From contig CABUCP010000010.1 in assembly GCA_902490055.1 (NCBI GenBank), positions 1-19,072 of the forward strand: a stretch of 19,072 bases of DNA. The letters run 5' to 3'. The stretch's first letter is position 1. The number at the start of each line of letters is the position of its first letter. This document shows positions 9,248 to 17,577 of the stretch, piece after piece. The position numbers and the translations under genes were made by a program. Below the pieces are notes generated by a model that ran no database searches, was not told the DNA's origin, and saw only the letters and a program-made list of their open reading frames with translations. This stretch comes from an uncultured Klebsiella sp. (GTDB lineage Bacteria; Pseudomonadota; Gammaproteobacteria; Enterobacterales; Enterobacteriaceae).

Positions 9248-10453
9248 TTATCCCCCCATTCCGCCAAGTGCATCGCCCAGATGAAAAATGGGCAGATACA
9301 TTGCCACCACCAGTACGCCGACAATCGTTCCGGTCACCACCAGCAATAGCGGTTCCAGCAGCGTAGCCAGGTTATCCGCCTGCTGATGGGTCTGCTCACG
9401 ATGATGGCGCGCCAAATTATCGAGCATCGTATCCAGCGCCCCCGATGCCTCTCCGGTGCGAATAAGCTGCAGGCACAGCGAAGTAAACCCGCCGCAGTTT
9501 GTCAGAGCTTGCCAGATGGGCTTTCCATGGGTTATCTCCGCGTGCGCCTGCACAAGCCGCTGCCGCCATAGTGGACAACCTACGGTTTCCTGTACGCTTT
9601 CCAGCCCCTGTAAAAAGCTGATGCCCGCGCTTTGGGTTAGTGAAAGAATGGTGAATATTTGGCTCAACTGTTGGCCGTTAATCAGCGGGCCGGCCACCGG
9701 CAGCGCGTGCAGCGCCTTTTGCCTCAAGAGTAACCAGCGTGGCCGGTGTATGGCTAACCGGTTGAGACAAAAAGGAAAGCTGATAACAAATGGCAGTAGC
9801 GGCCAGTATCGCGTCAGCGTATCGCCAGCGTTAATGACGACTTGCGTCAGCAAGGGGAGCGGTGTATTGAAGGTCTGGTAGATGGCGGTGAATTCCGGTA
9901 GGACGAAAAACAGCATCGCCGTGACCACCGTCAGCGCTAAGGTCAGGATAATGATCGGGTAGCGCAGCGCCTTCTTAACTTTGTCCGCCAGCCGCTGATG
10001 CTCCTGCTGCTGTTGTGCCAGCTGAAAGCAGCAGCGTTCGAGCTTACCGGTGAGCTCCCCGGTGCGGATCATCGCCAGATAGAGTGGCGGGAAGATCTGC
10101 GGCCATTGCGCTAATGCGCTGGAGAGCGCAACGCCCTGCGCCAGTTCCTGCGCCAGCATGTGCAGCAGCGCCTGCCACTGTTTATGCGGCTGCTGTTGGG
10201 CCAGCAGCTCCAGCCCTTCAGCCAGAGGTAAACCCGCCTGTAGCAGCGTAGCAAGCTGGCGGATAATCTCACCGCTGTAGCGCGGTCGCCACAGCGAATC
10301 CTGTACCGTTTTGCGCCGCAGCGCCAGCGGCAGGATCCGCTGCTGCTCCAGCGAAGCCAGCGCCTGTGCGCGCGTCTCTTGCCACAGCGCACCTTCACAC
10401 GGCATTCCTTGATTATCCATACCGCGCCAGTGCCAGAGCTGTTTAGTCGCCAT
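9248..10453 (-). CDS. hofC: Type IV pilus platform protein HofC (PilC/GspF family)
   Basis: HofC is the inner-membrane platform protein of the PilC/GspF family, which couples the assembly ATPase to pilin polymerisation. The product is 401 residues (E. coli: 400). Two T2SF domains are visible: residues about 60-180 (IIRQLATLLQAGLPLAEGLELL) and about 262-385 (LSQIFTILSLTQSAGISFLQGLESV). Each carries the G-x-P/S and RTGE motifs (MIRTGELTGKL, LIRTGEASGAL). Membrane segments lie near 168-192, 213-232 and 366-390, the last within the C-terminal LLLVVTGTIVGVLVVAMYLPIF. Its start overlaps the hofB end by 11 bases, so the two are translationally coupled. Confidence 0.95.
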   Translation of the reverse strand: MATKQLWHWRGMDNQGMPCEGALWQETRAQALASLEQQRILPLALRRKTVQDSLWRPRYSGEIIRQLATLLQAGLPLAEGLELLAQQQPHKQWQALLHMLAQELAQGVALSSALAQWPQIFPPLYLAMIRTGELTGKLERCCFQLAQQQQEHQRLADKVKKALRYPIIILTLALTVVTAMLFFVLPEFTAIYQTFNTPLPLLTQVVINAGDTLTRYWPLLPFVISFPFCLNRLAIHRPRWLLLRQKALHALPVAGPLINGQQLSQIFTILSLTQSAGISFLQGLESVQETVGCPLWRQRLVQAHAEITHGKPIWQALTNCGGFTSLCLQLIRTGEASGALDTMLDNLARHHREQTHQQADNLATLLEPLLLVVTGTIVGVLVVAMYLPIFHLGDALGGMGG

Positions 10454-11828
10454 GCGGGATCCCCAGCACCCGGATAACTTCCTCGAGTGTGGTTAATCCA
10501 CGCTCTACCGCTTCGCAGCCGCTTTCGAACAGCGTCATCATACCCGCCTCGCGGGCCAGCATTTCGATTTCCGCTGCGCTGAGATCGCGATTGATGGCCT
10601 GGCGCAGGGCGCTGTCCACCGGCAGCAGTTCGAATAAGGCCAGCCGGCCATAATAGCCGTGATAACAATGCGGGCAGCCGACCGCCAGCCAGCCTGGCAG
10701 CGGGCGCGGCCACAGGCTGTGCGGCACTTCGGTAGGACGCCCGTCGTCACGCCGGCAGTGCGGACAGAGCTTACGCACCAGCCGTTGGGCGACTACCAGC
10801 GATAGCGCTGAGGAGATCATCCAGCGCGCCACGCCCATCTGCTGTAAGCGCACCAGCGTTTCGCTGGTCGAGTTAGTATGCAGCGTGGAGAGTACCAGAT
10901 GCCCGGTCTGCGCGGCCTTAATAGCGATTTCGGCAGTTTCGGCATCGCGGATCTCGCCGACCATCACGATATCCGGATCCTGACGCAGCAGCGCTCGCAG
11001 GACGCTTTGAAAGGTGAGGCCGGATCGCGGGTTGATCTGCGTTTGGTTGAGCCCGGCAAGCGGGATCTCCAGCGGATCTTCCACGCTGCAGATGTTGACC
11101 TCTTCACGGTTCCGCGCCTGCAGCGCGCTGTATAGCGTTACAGTTTTGCCGCTACCTGTCGGCCCGGTAACCAGCAGCAACCCCTGCGGCTGATTCAGCG
11201 CGGCGCGAAAAAAAGCGAGCTGGCGGGAGGAGAGGCCTAGCGCTTCCAGATCCAGCGCCTGTTCTACCTGATGCAGTAAGCGTAAGACGATTTTCTCTCC
11301 GCCGCGGCAGGGGAGCGTCGCAATACGAAACGAGACCCGGCGCCCGGCGAGCGTCAGAGTGAACTGGCCATCCTGCGGCAGGCGGTGTTCGGCAATATCG
11401 AGGTTGCCCAGCACCTTAAGCCGCGCGGCCATTGGCGCCGCCAGCGTGGCCTCAAGTAGCGGTAGAGCGTGCAGCACGCCATCGACCCGCAGGCGCACCC
11501 GCAGCTGGTTTTCTGCTGGCTCAATGTGGATGTCAGAGGCGCGCTGGCGTAGGGCCTGCTCCAGTATTTGGTTTACCTGATCAACCACGTCATTTGCGCC
11601 AGCTGTGGCGGAGACCGGCGCCGACTGCAGCGCTTCATGCTGGCGCTTATCCATTTGATCCTGGCTCCAACATTCGATATCGATGCGTTTCTGGGTGGCG
11701 AAGCGCAGTGCTTCCATGAGCTCGGGGGCCGGCGCATCAACGACGGCGATAACCACGGTCTGCGCGTCGCTATTCAGTAATAGGGCATGATGGCGCTGGC
11801 AGAGGGAGAGCAACTGTTCGATTTTCAT
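10443..11828 (-). CDS. hofB: Type IV pilus assembly ATPase HofB (PilB/GspE family)
   Basis: HofB is a cytoplasmic hexameric ATPase of the PilB/GspE type that powers pilin assembly. The product is 461 residues, as in E. coli, and lacks the long N-terminal domain of many PilB proteins. Visible are the N2-like region with RASDIHIEPAENQLRVRLRVDG (96-117), Walker A GPTGSGKT (222-229), the Asp box SVEDPLEIP (248-256), Walker B DIVMVGEIRD (286-295), the His box TGHLVLSTLHTN (308-319) and a tetracysteine zinc site C355/C358 and C385/C388. All catalytic motifs are intact. It starts nine bases after the ppdD stop, with GGTGG four bases upstream of ATG 11828, and overlaps hofC. Confidence 0.97.
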   Translation of the reverse strand: MKIEQLLSLCQRHHALLLNSDAQTVVIAVVDAPAPELMEALRFATQKRIDIECWSQDQMDKRQHEALQSAPVSATAGANDVVDQVNQILEQALRQRASDIHIEPAENQLRVRLRVDGVLHALPLLEATLAAPMAARLKVLGNLDIAEHRLPQDGQFTLTLAGRRVSFRIATLPCRGGEKIVLRLLHQVEQALDLEALGLSSRQLAFFRAALNQPQGLLLVTGPTGSGKTVTLYSALQARNREEVNICSVEDPLEIPLAGLNQTQINPRSGLTFQSVLRALLRQDPDIVMVGEIRDAETAEIAIKAAQTGHLVLSTLHTNSTSETLVRLQQMGVARWMISSALSLVVAQRLVRKLCPHCRRDDGRPTEVPHSLWPRPLPGWLAVGCPHCYHGYYGRLALFELLPVDSALRQAINRDLSAAEIEMLAREAGMMTLFESGCEAVERGLTTLEEVIRVLGIPHGD

Positions 11829-11837
11829 GGCGCCACC

Positions 11838-12269
11838 TTAGTTAAAGCGGAACACGTCTTCGCATGCCTGCTGTAGCGCGCTATCGTCGCCGATGGCGCA
11901 CACGCGCTGCCAGCCGGTGATACCGTTGGCGTTATCCCAGGATGGCGTCAAGGTAACGGCAAGCCCGTTCAGGCTCTCCTGGCCGGTCAGGGTAACGACG
12001 CCCTGAGCGACGCTCATCGCCGATACGTAGCGGGTGGTCGTGGGTGAGGGTATACCGTTGCTGCCGCCATCGCAGCTGGTTAGCCCGCCGTGATCTAATG
12101 CGCAGAGCTCTATTGCGGTGCGATAGGGTACGAAGGTTTGCAGCATGTCGGTGAGGGCGGCCTTGCGCAGATAGTTCTGGTAAGCCGGGATGCCGATGGC
12201 GCTGAGGATGGCAATAATGCCGATGACTACCATTAATTCAATCAGGGTAAAACCACGTTGCTTGTCCAT
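11838..12269 (-). CDS. ppdD: Type IV prepilin PpdD (major pilin)
   Basis: PpdD is the type IV major pilin; the prepilin peptidase cleaves after G6 and methylates F7. The leader MDKQRG, the hydrophobic helix FTLIELMVVIGIIAIL with E11 (Glu5 of the mature protein) and the neck AYQNYLRKA are conserved. Cysteines 56, 66, 124 and 136 fit the two disulfides of the family. The product is 143 residues; compared with the E. coli sequence I remember (146), it lacks three residues at the C-terminus, ending FRFN. AAGGAG stands seven bases before the ATG. It leads ppdD-hofB-hofC. The prepilin peptidase, secretin and alignment proteins are not in this window. A CRP-S-like site lies 124-145 bases upstream. 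Confidence 0.98.
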   Translation of the reverse strand: MDKQRGFTLIELMVVIGIIAILSAIGIPAYQNYLRKAALTDMLQTFVPYRTAIELCALDHGGLTSCDGGSNGIPSPTTTRYVSAMSVAQGVVTLTGQESLNGLAVTLTPSWDNANGITGWQRVCAIGDDSALQQACEDVFRFN

Positions 12270-12392
12270 AAGTCACTCCTTGTTGGTCGTGACGAGACTT
12301 TGGCGTGATTCCATTACGGCGGCGAGAAGTAAAAAATGGCTTAGGATGTGGGCTTCCAACCTTTCGGCGCCGCTTTCAATGATGCAAAGGAA

Positions 12393-12414
12393 GTGTGCGA
12401 GAGGGCTCGCAAAA
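12393..12414 (-). promoter_or_regulatory. Putative CRP-S (Sxy-dependent CRP) site upstream of ppdD
   Basis: Read on the minus strand, TTT precedes a perfect TGCGA-N6-TCGCA (12411 down to 12396). That core distinguishes CRP-S sites, which need Sxy (TfoX) with CRP, from ordinary TGTGA-N6-TCACA sites. The centre is about 134 bases upstream of the ppdD start. Type IV pilus genes, including ppdD in E. coli, are known members of the Sxy/CRP-S competence regulon. I could not assign a convincing -10 element downstream. A weak TTGGAA at 12359-12354 is the best -35 candidate. Confidence 0.7.
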
Positions 12415-12444
12415 GCGGCCCCGATACCCGGCGGATATCGGGGC
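12411..12444 (-). terminator. Probable intrinsic terminator of nadC
   Basis: On the minus strand GCCCCGATA and TATCGGGGC (12436-12444 and 12418-12426) form a 9-bp GC-rich stem with a nine-base loop. It begins five bases after the nadC stop. CGC and then TTTT (12414-12411) follow, so the T tract is short and displaced by three bases. The same TTTT is the left end of the CRP-S-like site of ppdD. Confidence 0.6.
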
Positions 12445-12449
12445 GGGTA

Positions 12450-13367
<918 letters not shown>

Positions 13368-13430
13368 TCAGAAGTGGGAAACATGCTAACCTGAAGCTCG
13401 TTTCTGTACCACACATACCCAATGGATTTC

Positions 13431-13450
13431 GCGCGGCATTAAGGCCGTGC
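13431..13450 (+). other. Small stem-loop in the ampD leader
   Basis: GCGCGGC (13431-13437) and GCCGTGC (13444-13450) can form a 7-bp RNA stem with one G-U pair and a six-base loop, 30 bases before the ampD start. No T tract follows and no regulator is known to me for it. The rest of the 137-base nadC-ampD gap shows no convincing promoter hexamers. Confidence 0.35.
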
Positions 13451-13480
13451 GGGATTTGAGTTTGCGAAAGGAGATTCCCC

Positions 13481-14044
13481 ATGCAGTTGAATGGCGGATG
13501 GCTGGTGGGCGCGCGTCGGGTACCTTCGCCGCATCATGATTGCCGCCCGGACGATGAAAACCCTTCTTTACTGGTGGTACATAATATAAGCCTGCCGCCG
13601 GGCGAGTTTGGCGGCCCGTGGATTGATGCGTTGTTCACCGGCACTCTGGATGCTGACGCGCACCCTTTCTTCGCCGAGATTGTTCACCTGCGCGTTTCGG
13701 CGCATTGTCTGATTCGCCGCGATGGCGAGATCGTGCAATATGTGCCTTTCGATAAGCGCGCGTGGCACGCGGGCGTCTCCAGCTATCATGGCCGCGAACG
13801 GTGTAATGACTTTTCTATCGGCATTGAGTTGGAAGGGACCGATACCCAGGCCTACACTGAGGCGCAGTATCGGCAACTGGCGGCCATCACTCAGGCGCTC
13901 ATTCAACGCTATCCTTCAATAGCGGATAATATTACCGGCCACAGTGATATCGCGCCGGTGCGTAAAACGGATCCCGGCCCGGCGTTTGATTGGGCAAAAT
14001 ACCGCGGTATGTTGGCCGCATCGTCACATAAGGAGATACCATGA
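13481..14044 (+). CDS. ampD: 1,6-anhydro-N-acetylmuramyl-L-alanine amidase AmpD
   Basis: AmpD is a cytoplasmic zinc amidase that strips the peptide from anhydro-muropeptides during wall recycling. In species with inducible ampC, loss of AmpD derepresses the beta-lactamase through AmpR. The product is 187 residues. The zinc ligands H34, H154 and D164 and the catalytic E116 are all in place ([36 protein letters not shown]), so the enzyme looks active. AAGGAG precedes ATG 13481. Its stop overlaps the ampE start (ATGA). No ampC or ampR is in this window. Confidence 0.98.
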   Translation: MQLNGGWLVGARRVPSPHHDCRPDDENPSLLVVHNISLPPGEFGGPWIDALFTGTLDADAHPFFAEIVHLRVSAHCLIRRDGEIVQYVPFDKRAWHAGVSSYHGRERCNDFSIGIELEGTDTQAYTEAQYRQLAAITQALIQRYPSIADNITGHSDIAPVRKTDPGPAFDWAKYRGMLAASSHKEIP

Positions 14045-14895
14045 CGTTGTTTACTACGCTGCTGGTTCTCATCGCCGAGCGTCTGTTCAAGCTTGGCGAG
14101 CACTGGCAGCTCGATCATCGCCTTGAGGTACTGTTCCGCCGCGTGAAGCATTTTTCACTGTTCGGCACCGTACTGATGACCGTCGTCGCGGTTGCGGTGG
14201 TCTATGTTATTCAACGCCTGCTCCAGGGGCAGCTATTTAATGTGCCGCTGCTGGTGTTCTGGATTTTGCTTGGCCTGCTGTGCATTGGCGCAGGCAAGGT
14301 ACGCCTGCATTACCATGCTTATCTGAAGGCGGCGGCTAACAATGATAGCCATGCCTGTGATTCAATGGCCAGCGAGCTAACGCTCATCCACGGCGTGCCG
14401 CCGGGCTGCGATCGCCAGGAGTATTTGCGCGAACTGCAAAACGCGCTGCTGTGGATTAACTACCGTTATTATCTCGCGCCGCTGTTCTGGCTGGTGGTTG
14501 GCGGGCCGTGGGGATTGTTAACGCTGACGGCTTACTGCGTGCTGCGCGCCTGGCAGACCTGGCTTGCGCGTTATCAGACGCCACGCCACCGTTTACAGTC
14601 CGGCATTGACGGTATTTTGCATATTGTCGACTGGGTGCCGGTGCGCCTGGTTGGCGTGGTGTATGCCTTGCTGGGACACGGTGAAAAAGCGCTGCCTGCA
14701 TGGTTCGCGTCGCTGGGCGACCGCCATTCGTCACAGTATCAAGTGCTTACCCGTTTGGCGCAGTTCTCACTGGCCCGCGAGCCGCATGTCGATGCGATCG
14801 AAACACCGAAAGCGGCGGTTTCAATGGCTAAGAAGACGTCGCTGGTGGTGGTGGTGATTATGGCGCTGCTGACCATCTACGGAACGTTGATTTAA
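14041..14895 (+). CDS. ampE: Inner-membrane protein AmpE
   Basis: AmpE is an inner-membrane protein encoded with AmpD; a sensory or regulatory role in beta-lactamase induction has been proposed, but its biochemical activity is unsettled. The product is 284 residues, as in E. coli. Hydrophobic segments appear at about 1-13, 38-61, 67-86, 143-168 and 265-284. A soluble stretch of some 90 residues (about 170-264) precedes the last one. The motif [16 protein letters not shown] near the N-terminus is typical. It overlaps ampD by four bases, so the pair is translationally coupled. REP-like repeats follow it. Confidence 0.96.
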   Translation: MTLFTTLLVLIAERLFKLGEHWQLDHRLEVLFRRVKHFSLFGTVLMTVVAVAVVYVIQRLLQGQLFNVPLLVFWILLGLLCIGAGKVRLHYHAYLKAAANNDSHACDSMASELTLIHGVPPGCDRQEYLRELQNALLWINYRYYLAPLFWLVVGGPWGLLTLTAYCVLRAWQTWLARYQTPRHRLQSGIDGILHIVDWVPVRLVGVVYALLGHGEKALPAWFASLGDRHSSQYQVLTRLAQFSLAREPHVDAIETPKAAVSMAKKTSLVVVVIMALLTIYGTLI

Positions 14896-14936
14896 CGGCC
14901 CGATGCCAGGCGCTGCTGGCTTGGCGCATTCATGTC

Positions 14937-14966
14937 GCCGGATGGCGCTGCGCTTATCCGGCCTAC
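14937..14966. repeat. REP-type palindromic repeat
   Basis: GCCGGAT (14937-14943) and ATCCGGC (14956-14962) flank GGCGCTGCGCTT, followed by CTAC. This is the classical enterobacterial REP/PU layout. The neighbouring 14974-15000 (GGCCCGGTAAACGCAGCGC and onward) looks like a degraded second unit in the opposite orientation, which would make this a small BIME. A further short hairpin, GCCAG-gcgctg-CTGGC, sits at 14905-14920 just after ampE. REP units commonly lie at 3' ends and are bound by Pol I, IHF or gyrase. Confidence 0.7.
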
Positions 14967-15048
14967 AGTCCGCGGCCCGGTAAACGCAGCGCAAGCAGGG
15001 AAAATCCCAGTGGTGGCGTTGAATCCCGGACGCCTTGCTGTTCATTCG

Positions 15049-15999
15049 CTACAACGTATCAGCTGGAGGGATGCCGAAGTCGGGCATCCCATTTTCTTGC
15101 CAGCGCACCAGCTTCAGCCGGGTGTGGCGGTTAGGATCGTACAGTGGGTCGCCTTCAATTTCGGTGTAGTTGCGCGCGTGGTACACCAGCACATCTTCCC
15201 CTTCCGGCGTTTGCGTAAAACTGTTGTGGCCCGGGCCATACTGGCGGTTTTCATAGCTGGTGCGAAATACCGGCTGCGGCGCTTTGTGCCAGTTAGCCGG
15301 CTGTAGCGGATCGGCCTGAACGTCGATCCACAATAATCCCATGCAGTAGTTTTCATCGGTTGCGCTGGCGGAATAGCTGATAAACAGCTTATCGCCATGA
15401 ACCAGCACCGCCGGCCCTTCGTTAACCATAAATCCCCGGCATTCCCAGTCGAACTCCGGCTTGCTCAGCATGAGCGGCGCGCCTTTTAGCGTCCACGGGT
15501 TTTCCAGTTCGGCTAAATAGAGGTTGGTGTTGCCGGCGATCTGCGGATCTTTCTGCGCCCATAAATACCAGCGCTTCCCCTGGTGGCAAAAAGTGGTGGC
15601 ATCGAGGGCGAAGGTATCGAACGGGGTGACAATTTGCCCTTTTTCCTGCCAGCGGCCGCTGAGCGGATCGCTGTCGCTACACTCAAGGGCAAACATCCGG
15701 TGCTGAAACATCCCCCGATCATCCAGGTCATGAGTTGCGGCGGCGGCAAAGTAGATAATCCATTTACCGTCCATTTTGTGTAGCTCCGGCGCCCAAATAA
15801 GCTGGCTCATTGGGCCGCTTTGCGGCTTGCGCCAGACGGTCACCGGTTCGGCTTCACGCAGGCCTTCCAGCGTTGAGGCGCGGCGAATCTCCAGCCGGTC
15901 ATATTCCGGCACTGAGGCAATAAAATAGTAGCTATCGTGATGGCGCAGGATAAACGGATCCGCGCGTTGCTCAATAAAGGGGTTTGGCCAGTTGTTCAT
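15049..15999 (-). CDS. Glycoside hydrolase family 43 enzyme, probably alpha-L-arabinofuranosidase
   Basis: This is a single-domain five-bladed beta-propeller of family GH43, 316 residues, without signal peptide, so probably cytoplasmic. The three catalytic acids are recognisable: the base D14 in QRADPFIL, the pKa modulator D133 in TFALDATTF and the acid E194 in MVNEGPAVL. H258 in YGPGHNSF is the conserved propeller-centre histidine that often binds calcium. The blocks SVPEYDRLEIRRA and LIWAPELH recall exo-acting arabinofuranosidases of GH43 more than the larger XynB/YagH xylosidases (about 530 residues). The substrate (arabino- or xylo-oligosaccharide) is inference. It overlaps the upstream symporter stop (TGATG), implying import and hydrolysis as one unit. 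Confidence 0.88.
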   Translation of the reverse strand: MNNWPNPFIEQRADPFILRHHDSYYFIASVPEYDRLEIRRASTLEGLREAEPVTVWRKPQSGPMSQLIWAPELHKMDGKWIIYFAAAATHDLDDRGMFQHRMFALECSDSDPLSGRWQEKGQIVTPFDTFALDATTFCHQGKRWYLWAQKDPQIAGNTNLYLAELENPWTLKGAPLMLSKPEFDWECRGFMVNEGPAVLVHGDKLFISYSASATDENYCMGLLWIDVQADPLQPANWHKAPQPVFRTSYENRQYGPGHNSFTQTPEGEDVLVYHARNYTEIEGDPLYDPNRHTRLKLVRWQENGMPDFGIPPADTL

Positions 16000-17405
16000 C
16001 AGGCTTTCCTTACGTGTTCGCTGGTTTTCAATTCCTGGTAATCATTCAGCTCGCTGTAGTTGCTGCGGCGTTTTTCCAGATCGCTCTGGATTTGGCGCAT
16101 CAGATCACGGTCAACTTTCAGCAGGCGTACGACGCCGGCGGTAATCAGGTAGCCAACGCCGGGGATCACCGAAAACAGCAGGACGATACCGTTCAGCGCC
16201 GAGGCGCTTTGTTGTTTCGCGCCGGCATCGTAGCCGTACCACGAGAGCAGGAAACCGACCATCGCTCCGGCCACTGCCAGACCGACCTTCAGGAAGAACA
16301 GGTTGCCGGAGAAGCTGATACCGGTAATGCGCTTGCCGGTTTTCCACTCGCCGTAGTCGTCAACATCGGACATCAGAGACCAGTGCAGCGGCGACGGGAT
16401 TTGATGCAGGATATTGAGCAGGAAGTAGAGCACCAGAATCAGCGTTGTGGCATGCGGATTAAAGAAGTAGAAGGCGCAGGAGAAGACGGCCAGTACAATG
16501 TTGGTCCAGAAAAAGACCTGCAGTTTACACCAGCGGTCGGTGAGCACTTTCGCCAGCATGCTGCCGATCATCATGCCAACCACGCCAAGGCTGATAAACA
16601 GAGTGGCGAAGTGGGTGCTTTGCCCCATCACCCAGGTGACGTAGTACATGGTGGCGGCCATACGGATAAAACCGGGGCAGACGTTGCACAGGGTTAACAG
16701 TAAAATGCGTACCCACTGGTCGTTCTTCCAGACGTCCTTAAGATCTTTTTTCAGTTCGTCGTTGGTTTGTACCGCCGGGCGGATGCGCTCGCGAACGGTG
16801 GCGAAGCAGAATAAAAACATACACATGCCGATTAGCGCCAGCACGGTCATCGCCATCTGGTAGCCTTTGGCTTTATCGGCGCCGCCGAACCACTCCGCCA
16901 TCGGCAGCAGGGTCAGCGAAAGCAAAAGCGTTGCGATACCGACCAGCACAAAGCGGTACGCCTGGCAGGCTACGCGCTCTTTTGGGTCGTTGGTCATCAC
17001 CGTACCTAAAGAGCAGTAGGGGATGTTGATGGCGGTATAAGTGACCGACAGCAGGAAATAAGTGACAAAGGCATAGATAACTTTGCTGTTATAGGTCCAG
17101 TCAGGGGTGGTGAACATCAGCACGCTGAACAGGGCGTAGGGGAAGGCTATCCACAGTAGCCATGGACGAAAACGGCCATATTTACTGCGGGTGCGGTCGG
17201 CCATTGCGCCCATGATCGGGTCGGTGACGGCATCGATGACGCGCACCGACAGCAGCAGTACCCCGACCAGCGCCGGCGCAAGCCCAAAAATATCCGTATA
17301 AAAATAGTTAACGAACAACATGATGGCGCCAAAAATAATGTTACATCCGGCGTCGCCCATCCCGTAGCCAATCTTCTCTTTAACCGAAAGCTTATTGTCT
17401 GTCAT
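15999..17405 (-). CDS. GPH-family (MFS-type) sugar:cation symporter
   Basis: This is a member of the glycoside-pentoside-hexuronide:cation symporter family (MelB/XynT/YicJ type), an inner-membrane protein that imports glycosides with H+ or Na+. The product is 468 residues with about twelve hydrophobic segments. The family signature after the second segment is clear: VIDAVTDPIMGAMADRTRSKYGRFRPW (residues 56-82, given here as VIDAVTDPIMGAMADRTRS then KYGRFRPW). The second-half motif LMSDVDDYGEWKTGKR also fits. The N-terminus KEKIGYGMGDAGCNI is typical. The start ATG 17405 is preceded by GGGAGAG about seven bases upstream, which lies in a hairpin. A candidate CRP site is 116 bases upstream. The coupled GH43 gene suggests that short pentose oligosaccharides are imported. 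Confidence 0.9.
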   Translation of the reverse strand: MTDNKLSVKEKIGYGMGDAGCNIIFGAIMLFVNYFYTDIFGLAPALVGVLLLSVRVIDAVTDPIMGAMADRTRSKYGRFRPWLLWIAFPYALFSVLMFTTPDWTYNSKVIYAFVTYFLLSVTYTAINIPYCSLGTVMTNDPKERVACQAYRFVLVGIATLLLSLTLLPMAEWFGGADKAKGYQMAMTVLALIGMCMFLFCFATVRERIRPAVQTNDELKKDLKDVWKNDQWVRILLLTLCNVCPGFIRMAATMYYVTWVMGQSTHFATLFISLGVVGMMIGSMLAKVLTDRWCKLQVFFWTNIVLAVFSCAFYFFNPHATTLILVLYFLLNILHQIPSPLHWSLMSDVDDYGEWKTGKRITGISFSGNLFFLKVGLAVAGAMVGFLLSWYGYDAGAKQQSASALNGIVLLFSVIPGVGYLITAGVVRLLKVDRDLMRQIQSDLEKRRSNYSELNDYQELKTSEHVRKA

Positions 17406-17412
17406 CCTGGCG

Positions 17413-17435
17413 CTCTCCCATTGCAGTATGGAGAG
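17413..17435 (-). promoter_or_regulatory. Hairpin enclosing the Shine-Dalgarno of the symporter gene
   Basis: In the mRNA, CTCTCCAT (17435-17428) can pair with ATGGGAGAG (17421-17413), leaving one unpaired G, around a six-base loop. The GGGAGAG arm is the only good ribosome-binding sequence before ATG 17405. Folding would mask it. Regulatory use is inference. Confidence 0.5.
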
Positions 17436-17510
17436 AATTATTGGTCTTAGCGTCGGGAATTACGTTGCAGTAATCCGTCAACGATATGGATAAAACGGTT
17501 ATAGAAAGGA

Positions 17511-17532
17511 AAGTGTGAAGCAGATAACAATG
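17511..17532 (-). promoter_or_regulatory. Candidate CRP site upstream of the symporter-GH43 operon
   Basis: TGTGA (17514-17518), six bases, then TAACA (17525-17529) match the CRP consensus TGTGA-N6-TCACA at nine of ten core positions. It lies between the aroP end and the symporter start, centred about 116 bases upstream of that start. A glucose-repressed sugar operon would be expected to carry one. No strong -10/-35 pair is visible downstream, consistent with an activator-dependent promoter. Confidence 0.5.
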
Positions 17533-17565
17533 CGCCGTGCCCGTCAGCAGGGGGCGAACACGGCG
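17533..17565 (-). terminator. Possible terminator of aroP
   Basis: CGCCGTG (17533-17539) pairs with CACGGCG (17559-17565), with an inner CCC/GGG pairing possible, 12 bases after the aroP stop. On the minus strand the stem is followed by CATTGTTATC, which is only weakly T-rich, so termination efficiency is doubtful. Confidence 0.4.
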
Positions 17566-17577
17566 TTAAGAGATGTA

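Noticed and set aside
10111..10713. 200-codon minus-strand frame across the hofB-hofC junction
   Set aside because: It lies in a different frame from both real genes, is arginine-rich with no domain, and is fully covered by hofB and hofC.
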